DNA from: Stomorhina lunata
Lineage: Eukaryota; Arthropoda; Insecta; Diptera; Rhiniidae
Reading direction: 5' to 3'
Length of the DNA stretch: 64,000 bases
Assembly: GCA_933228675.1 (NCBI GenBank)
Contig: OW121742.1
Location: 110,661,601 to 110,725,600, forward strand
The notes under the pieces were generated by a model. The model did no database searches. It saw nothing but the letters and a program-made list of their open reading frames with translations, and was not told the origin of the DNA. The translations under genes and the position numbers were made by a program. Shown here piece after piece: positions 60,580 to 64,000 of the stretch (position 1 is its first letter; each line of letters opens with the position of its first letter).

Positions 60580-61280
60580 TTTATGTTTGTAAACTCATAA
60601 TATTTGTAATCATTATTTAAATGAGTTTTTTATTCACTTTATAATGACCCACATTATTTTATATTGTAAATCTGTATTACAGTATTTTTATTATTATACA
60701 ATTTTTTTTTTATAACAATTTCCTTTGTTTTATTATAAAATATTTCAAGATTTCCTTATCATTTGCGTACGTACGTATTAATTACATTTAAACAAGAAAA
60801 GGTGATCTTTAAAATGGATTTAACTATAATATTAAGTTTTTTATTAAATTTTCATTGCCGGGTTTTTTTTTTTTGTTGTGTTACTAAGGAAGATCTTGAA
60901 TAGATGACCTTAACTTGACTCGAAAGCTTGGTTAGACTACTTTTGAATGTCTTAGACATACGTTCTTAAAAAAAATATGTTTATATTTTTAACTAATTCC
61001 GATTAATTTTTTAAAATAAATTTTTATTTTGGAATACTAAACAGAAAAACCTATGTTTTCTTCTAAAGTTATTTGTTAAACTGATAAGCCGCATTTAAAG
61101 GTCCAGCGAAATTTTTTTATTTAAGATTTTATAATAATAATTTGTCCATTTAATGACCTTTTTATGCAAAGAGTCTGCTGCCAGACTTTTTGTTTTTAAT
61201 GGCAAATAATTTTTTAATATTTTTAATAATAACAACAATTAAAATTTTATGAGTCATTTGCAAAAAACAAAATCAAAAAT
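60580..61280. other. AT-rich unique stretch, no gene seen
   Basis: Long T and A runs. A segment at 61195-61260 (TTAATGGCAAATAATTTTT) recurs near 62395-62455, so it belongs to a dispersed repeat. Confidence 0.45.
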
Positions 61281-61491
61281 ATACACAAAAATTTTATTTA
61301 TTAATAAATTCCATAGGGAGGGGGGGCAATGCATTTCTTTAGGATCATTTGAAAAAAATTTAAAATCTTTGATTTTTAATTAAAAAGTTTTACTGTAGTG
61401 TATTGCACTAGGATCCCAATTTACTACAATTATTTATTATTGTAGTAAAAAGTTTTTCGATAAAAATAAAAAATGTTGGTAGGGAAACCTT

Positions 61492-61537
61492 TCCTCGACG
61501 CGTTTCGATGGTTGGTTAGGACATGTCATCAGGAGGA
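61492..61537 (-). ncRNA. Hammerhead-ribozyme-like motif, copy 1
   Basis: Minus-strand order: TCCTC (61537-61533), CTGATGA (61532-61526), a 19-nt segment, GAAA (61506-61503), CGCG, then TC completing GTC (61499-61497), then GAGGA (61496-61492). TCCTC and GAGGA pair perfectly as stem I, leaving GTC at the cleavage position. Stem III is only the self-complementary CGCG, typical of forms that act as dimers. Stem II is weak: AUG/CAU pairing after a C-C mismatch where a G-C pair is usual. The core residues are all present; activity is unproven. Confidence 0.5.
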
Positions 61538-61815
61538 TTATCCCTAATTCTAGACAGAGCGAAAAATCACATGTATTATTTGAGGGACTGAATAAATACG
61601 AATTATACACAAAAATTTTATTTATTAATAAATTCCATAGGGAGGGGGGGCAATGCATTTCTTTAGGATCATTTGAAAAAAATTTAAAATCTTTGATTTT
61701 TAATTAAAAAGTTTTACTGTAGTGTATTGCACTAGGATCCCAATTTACTACAATTATTTATTATTGTAGTAAAAAGTTTTTCGATAAAAATAAAAAATGT
61801 TGGTAGGGAAACCTT

Positions 61816-61861
61816 TCCTCGACGCGTTTCGATGGTTGGTTAGGACATGTCATCAGGAGGA
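61816..61861 (-). ncRNA. Hammerhead-ribozyme-like motif, copy 2
   Basis: Identical to copy 1, exactly 324 bp away. Two motifs in tandem are what would be needed to release a 324-nt unit RNA or to form a two-strand hammerhead. Confidence 0.5.
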
Positions 61862-61928
61862 TTATCCCTAATTCTAGACAGAGCGAAAAATCACATGTAT
61901 TATTTGAGGGACTGAATAAATACGAATT

Positions 61929-62072
61929 ATTATTGTGTCTAACAAATATCAACATAAAGCGAAGATTATAATCTGAACAGAAACACACAAACATTTTTCA
62001 GTTTTATCATTTCTTTATTTCCCACACTTTTTAATTAAATTATTTGTATTTTTTTCAAACCTGGGACATTCC
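61929..62072. other. Short AT-rich spacer
   Basis: Nothing recognisable between the 324-bp duplication and the foldback repeats. Confidence 0.4.
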
Positions 62073-62454
62073 TTGGTTCTAAGGACAATCCTTCGAAACT
62101 GATCTTGCTTAATGCCCTTATTGCCATTCTCAACTCAATTCAGTTTGGTCGTCTGCCAGTCGACCCAACTTTCACTCAACCAAATTATTTTTTGATATCG
62201 CGGTACTAAAAAACGTTGAGTTCCGCAATATAAAAAAAAAACTTGGTTGAGTTAAACTTGGGTTCCGCAATATAAAAAAAAAACTTGGTTGAGTTAAACT
62301 TGGGTCGTCTGGCAGACGACCCAACCCAACGAAATCTAAAAAGATTTTGTTAATGTTAAAACTTAATGAATGACAATTAGGTTGCCTAAATTTTTTTTAA
62401 TGGCAAATAATTTTTAATTATTTTTAATAATACAATTAAGATTATATGAGTCAA
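62073..62454. repeat. Foldback-type repeat, copy A (rearranged)
   Basis: Starts TTGGTTCTAAGGACAATCC and shares its order of segments with copy B, 382 bp on. Its left arm (CAGTTTGGTCGTCTGCCAG) is intact. The right arm is replaced by two tandem 42-bp copies (from 62221 and 62263; TTCCGCAATATAAAAAAAAA start) and then GGGTCGTCTGGCAGACGACCC, itself a perfect short palindrome. Confidence 0.7.
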
Positions 62455-62763
62455 TTGGTCCTCAGGCCAATCCTTCGAAACTGATCTCGCTTAATGCTCC
62501 TATTACCGTTCTCAACTCAACTCAGTTTGGTCGTCTGCCAGTCGAGCCAACATTCACTCAACCAAATTATTTTTTGATATTGCGGAACAAAAACAGTTCC
62601 GCAATATCAAAAAATAATTGGGTTGAGTGAAAGTTGGGTCGACTGGCAGACAACTAAACTGAGTTGAGTTGAGTATGGCAATAGGGACATTAAATTCTAT
62701 AGAAGATTTTGTTAATGTTAAAACTTAATGAATGGCAATTGGGTTGCCTAAATTTTTGTTTAT
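62455..62763. repeat. Foldback-type repeat, copy B, containing an intact long palindrome
   Basis: Starts TTGGTCCTCAGGCCAATCC. Contains the 203-bp inverted repeat at 62491-62693 and the same trailing sequence as copy A (GATTTTGTTAATGTTAAAAC). Copies A and B look like a diverged direct duplication. Confidence 0.7.
62491..62693. mobile_element. Foldback MITE-like palindrome, arms about 98 bp, 7-nt loop
   Basis: The left arm from TTAATGCTCC to GCGGAAC (62588) is mirrored by GTTCCGC (62596) to GGGACATTAA, symmetric about 62592, with only scattered mismatches. It could extrude as a long hairpin. No coding content and no obvious target duplication. Confidence 0.65.
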
Positions 62764-62924
62764 ATGACATCGTCTAAGCCCCGAGTTTTGGTAATATAAA
62801 AGTTATATTGGCCAAATTTTAGGAAGATTGTATAAAAAAGAATATGCAACAAAAAAAAATTACTTTAAAAAAGGGAAATTGATTATTTGAATGCTTTTTA
62901 GTAGGTGATGTAGGGGATCTTGGA
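62764..62924. other. AT-rich spacer
   Basis: Nothing recognisable. Confidence 0.4.
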
Positions 62925-63671
62925 TATCAAGTAAAGGTCCTGATCGGCCTTAAATTGGTAAGCCCAGACTTATCTTGGTCATCTTTCATCTCAACTGTGT
63001 GAACTGACCTCCTCGTGATATCACGTGGGCGCCCGTTAAAGTAGTGAGCCAATATGTGCCGCGCGTTCCTCCATAAGAACGATAAAAACATGGGTCTATG
63101 AGAATGGGCTAGTAACCTACTCCTAAAAAAAAATTGACTATGAAAAAGCAAAAAGGAAGAATTAAAACGGCTCTCTCCTAATGTTGACGACTATGGCAAA
63201 CGTAAAAAGAACCATGATTTAAGAATCAGCACCTAGAACATCCGAACCCTCTACAGAGGAGGTGCTCTGATCCAGTTGATGGATGTTCTCGAGGAATATA
63301 AATGTGATCTGACTAATGGAATGGCCACGGCGTCGCCAAGACACCAAAAGGTGACCTATATTACAGCTGTCATGAGATTAGGCATGAATTTGGTTGCGGA
63401 TTCATAGTTAGCAAAAAAATGCGTAACCTAGTCTCCAGATTCACCCAAAATACTTCTGAGTTTAATTTATGCTCACGGTCCCACAGAGGAGAAAGATAAA
63501 GATTTAAAAGAAGCCTTTTATGAACAACTCGAGGAAGTTTATGATAGCTGCCCCAGTTATGACGTAAAAATAATACTGCGTGATCTTAACGCATAGATTG
63601 GACGGGAAAGTTGTTTTGAGCTCACTGTTGGTAAATTCAGCCTCCACAACGTAACATCTGACAATGGTAAT
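62925..63671 (+). pseudogene. RTE-type non-LTR retrotransposon remnant: 5' region and endonuclease
   Basis: The 5' part (GGGCTAGTAACCTACTCCT near 63106-63124) matches a segment inside the Tc1-like element. From about 63222 the plus strand reads RIST*NIRTLYRGGALIQLM, then DVLEEYKCDL, like the TWN-R-TLY start of RTE-clade AP-endonuclease domains with Trp changed to TAG. After a frameshift it continues HEFGCGFIVSKKMRNLVSRF, then in another frame YAHGPTEEKDKDLKEAFYEQ, LEEVYDSCPSYDVKIIL, RDLNA*IGRES and VGKFSLHNVTSDNGNG. RDLNA stands where the catalytic GDFNA motif is expected. Two stops and frameshifts show it is dead. The reverse transcriptase part is absent; the remnant ends where a mariner-like element begins. 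Confidence 0.75.
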
Positions 63672-64000
63672 GGGTGTTTTTTTAGAGGTATAGAACTTCG
63701 AATTGAAATAAAACACAAGAAAATCGTTTTAATGTCCATCAATTTGGCTTTATTGGAAGGATAATTTTATGCCATTAATGTTTAAATATGATTTCGGGCA
63801 TGTGGCCGCCGCGGCTGGCTCGAATAAAGCCAATTCTACAAGTCTAATTTTCAACTACTTTTTCGAGCATATGGGGCCGTATGTTGGCAATAACGCCACG
63901 AATGTTGGCTTCCAACTCCCCTAACGTTTCTGGTTTGTTGGCGTAGACGAGCGACTTCACATATCCCCAAAGAAAATAATCCAGTGGTGTCAAATCGCAC
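63672..64000 (-). mobile_element. Mariner-like DNA transposon, 3' end, running off the window
   Basis: The element seems to begin at about 63672 with GGGTGTTTTTTTAGAGGTAT, a plausible terminal inverted repeat, directly after the RTE remnant. It contains the C-terminal transposase pseudogene on the minus strand. The far end and the other inverted repeat lie beyond 64000, so the boundary is provisional. Confidence 0.55.
63775..64000 (-). pseudogene. Mariner-like transposase, C-terminal part with a premature stop
   Basis: The minus strand from the window edge reads CDLTPLDYFLWGYVKSLVYA, NKPETLGELEANIRGVIANI, RPHMLEKVVEN, then TAG at 63844-63846, then TCRIGFIRASRGGHMPEIIF-KH and TAA at 63775-63777. 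The D-L-T-P-L-D-Y-F-L-W-G block is the C-terminal catalytic-acid region of Tc1/mariner-type transposases, and RGGHMPEIIFKH is a typical end. The TAG stands where a Trp (EN-W-T) is usual, so one substitution has inactivated it. The N-terminal DNA-binding part is outside the window. Confidence 0.75.

Larger units (their letters stand above)
61281..61928 (-). repeat. Direct duplication of a 324-bp unit (two copies), each with a hammerhead-like core
   Basis: 61281-61604 is repeated at 61605-61928 with essentially no differences visible by eye. On the minus strand each unit contains CTGATGA, GAAACGCGTC and then GAGGAAAGG. The arrangement (about 300-bp tandem units with a short-stem-III hammerhead) resembles Penelope-like element ends and animal hammerhead retrozymes. 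Short open frames at 61437-61658 and 61761-61994 (minus) are the same non-coding unit read twice. Confidence 0.85.

Noticed and set aside
61437..61994. Two minus-strand open frames sharing the same C-terminus
   Set aside because: They are the same stretch of the 324-bp duplication read twice; the sequence contains the hammerhead-like core and no protein motif.

Overview
The window looks like nuclear DNA from a higher fly, most likely a calyptrate dipteran such as a blowfly, flesh fly or house-fly relative. The evidence is very AT-rich sequence, a mucin-like peritrophin gene with a canonical insect promoter, a metazoan SPSB3-like gene with spliceosomal introns, and decayed Tc1/mariner, RTE and I/Jockey-type elements. 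The species cannot be named from the sequence. No bacterial genes, rRNA, tRNA or CRISPR were seen.

The dominant content is tandem repeat, roughly 39 kb of 64 kb by hand count. It falls into domains. (1) 0.9-5.2 kb: two different 12-bp-based arrays. (2) 3-28.3 kb: a 31-bp near-palindromic, A-tract-rich minisatellite (family a) in many blocks that change orientation, plus one block (12.1-13.35 kb) of an unrelated-looking 31-bp unit (family b). (3) 29.9-38 kb: two 11-bp arrays that are exact inverted complements of each other, about 1.3 kb and 5.8 kb long, around a 1.06-kb spacer. (4) 41-56.6 kb: a third 31-bp minisatellite (family c) in both orientations, with one block inside an intron. (5) 58.4-60.3 kb: a 23-bp palindromic array carried inside a Tc1/mariner-like inverted-repeat element. 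Unique stretches between arrays are AT-rich and microsatellite-bearing and resemble fly intron or intergenic DNA.

There are two well-supported protein genes, both on the minus strand. At 38.3-40.4 kb is a secreted mucin-like peritrophin with one N-terminal and two C-terminal chitin-binding domains joined by a Thr/Pro repeat linker. It has its own TATA box, upstream GATA sites and poly(A) signal, but its repeat region carries a frameshift. At 48.9-51.0 kb are the last two exons of an SPRY/SOCS-box gene (SPSB3-like), joined in phase across an intron that is almost wholly minisatellite. Its 5' exons were not found. A possible 3' coding exon of an unidentified gene enters at the left edge.

The right end (56.6-64 kb) is a transposon graveyard: an I/Jockey-type RNase H remnant, the Tc1-like element, a 324-bp direct duplication whose two copies carry a hammerhead-ribozyme-like core, foldback inverted repeats, an RTE endonuclease pseudogene, and a mariner-like transposase pseudogene apparently inserted into it and running off the window.

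The most interesting signals are the recurrent 31-bp period in sequence-distinct arrays, the inverted 11-bp arrays, the hammerhead-like motifs, and the satellite-carrying transposon. All assignments come from reading the sequence without database searches.
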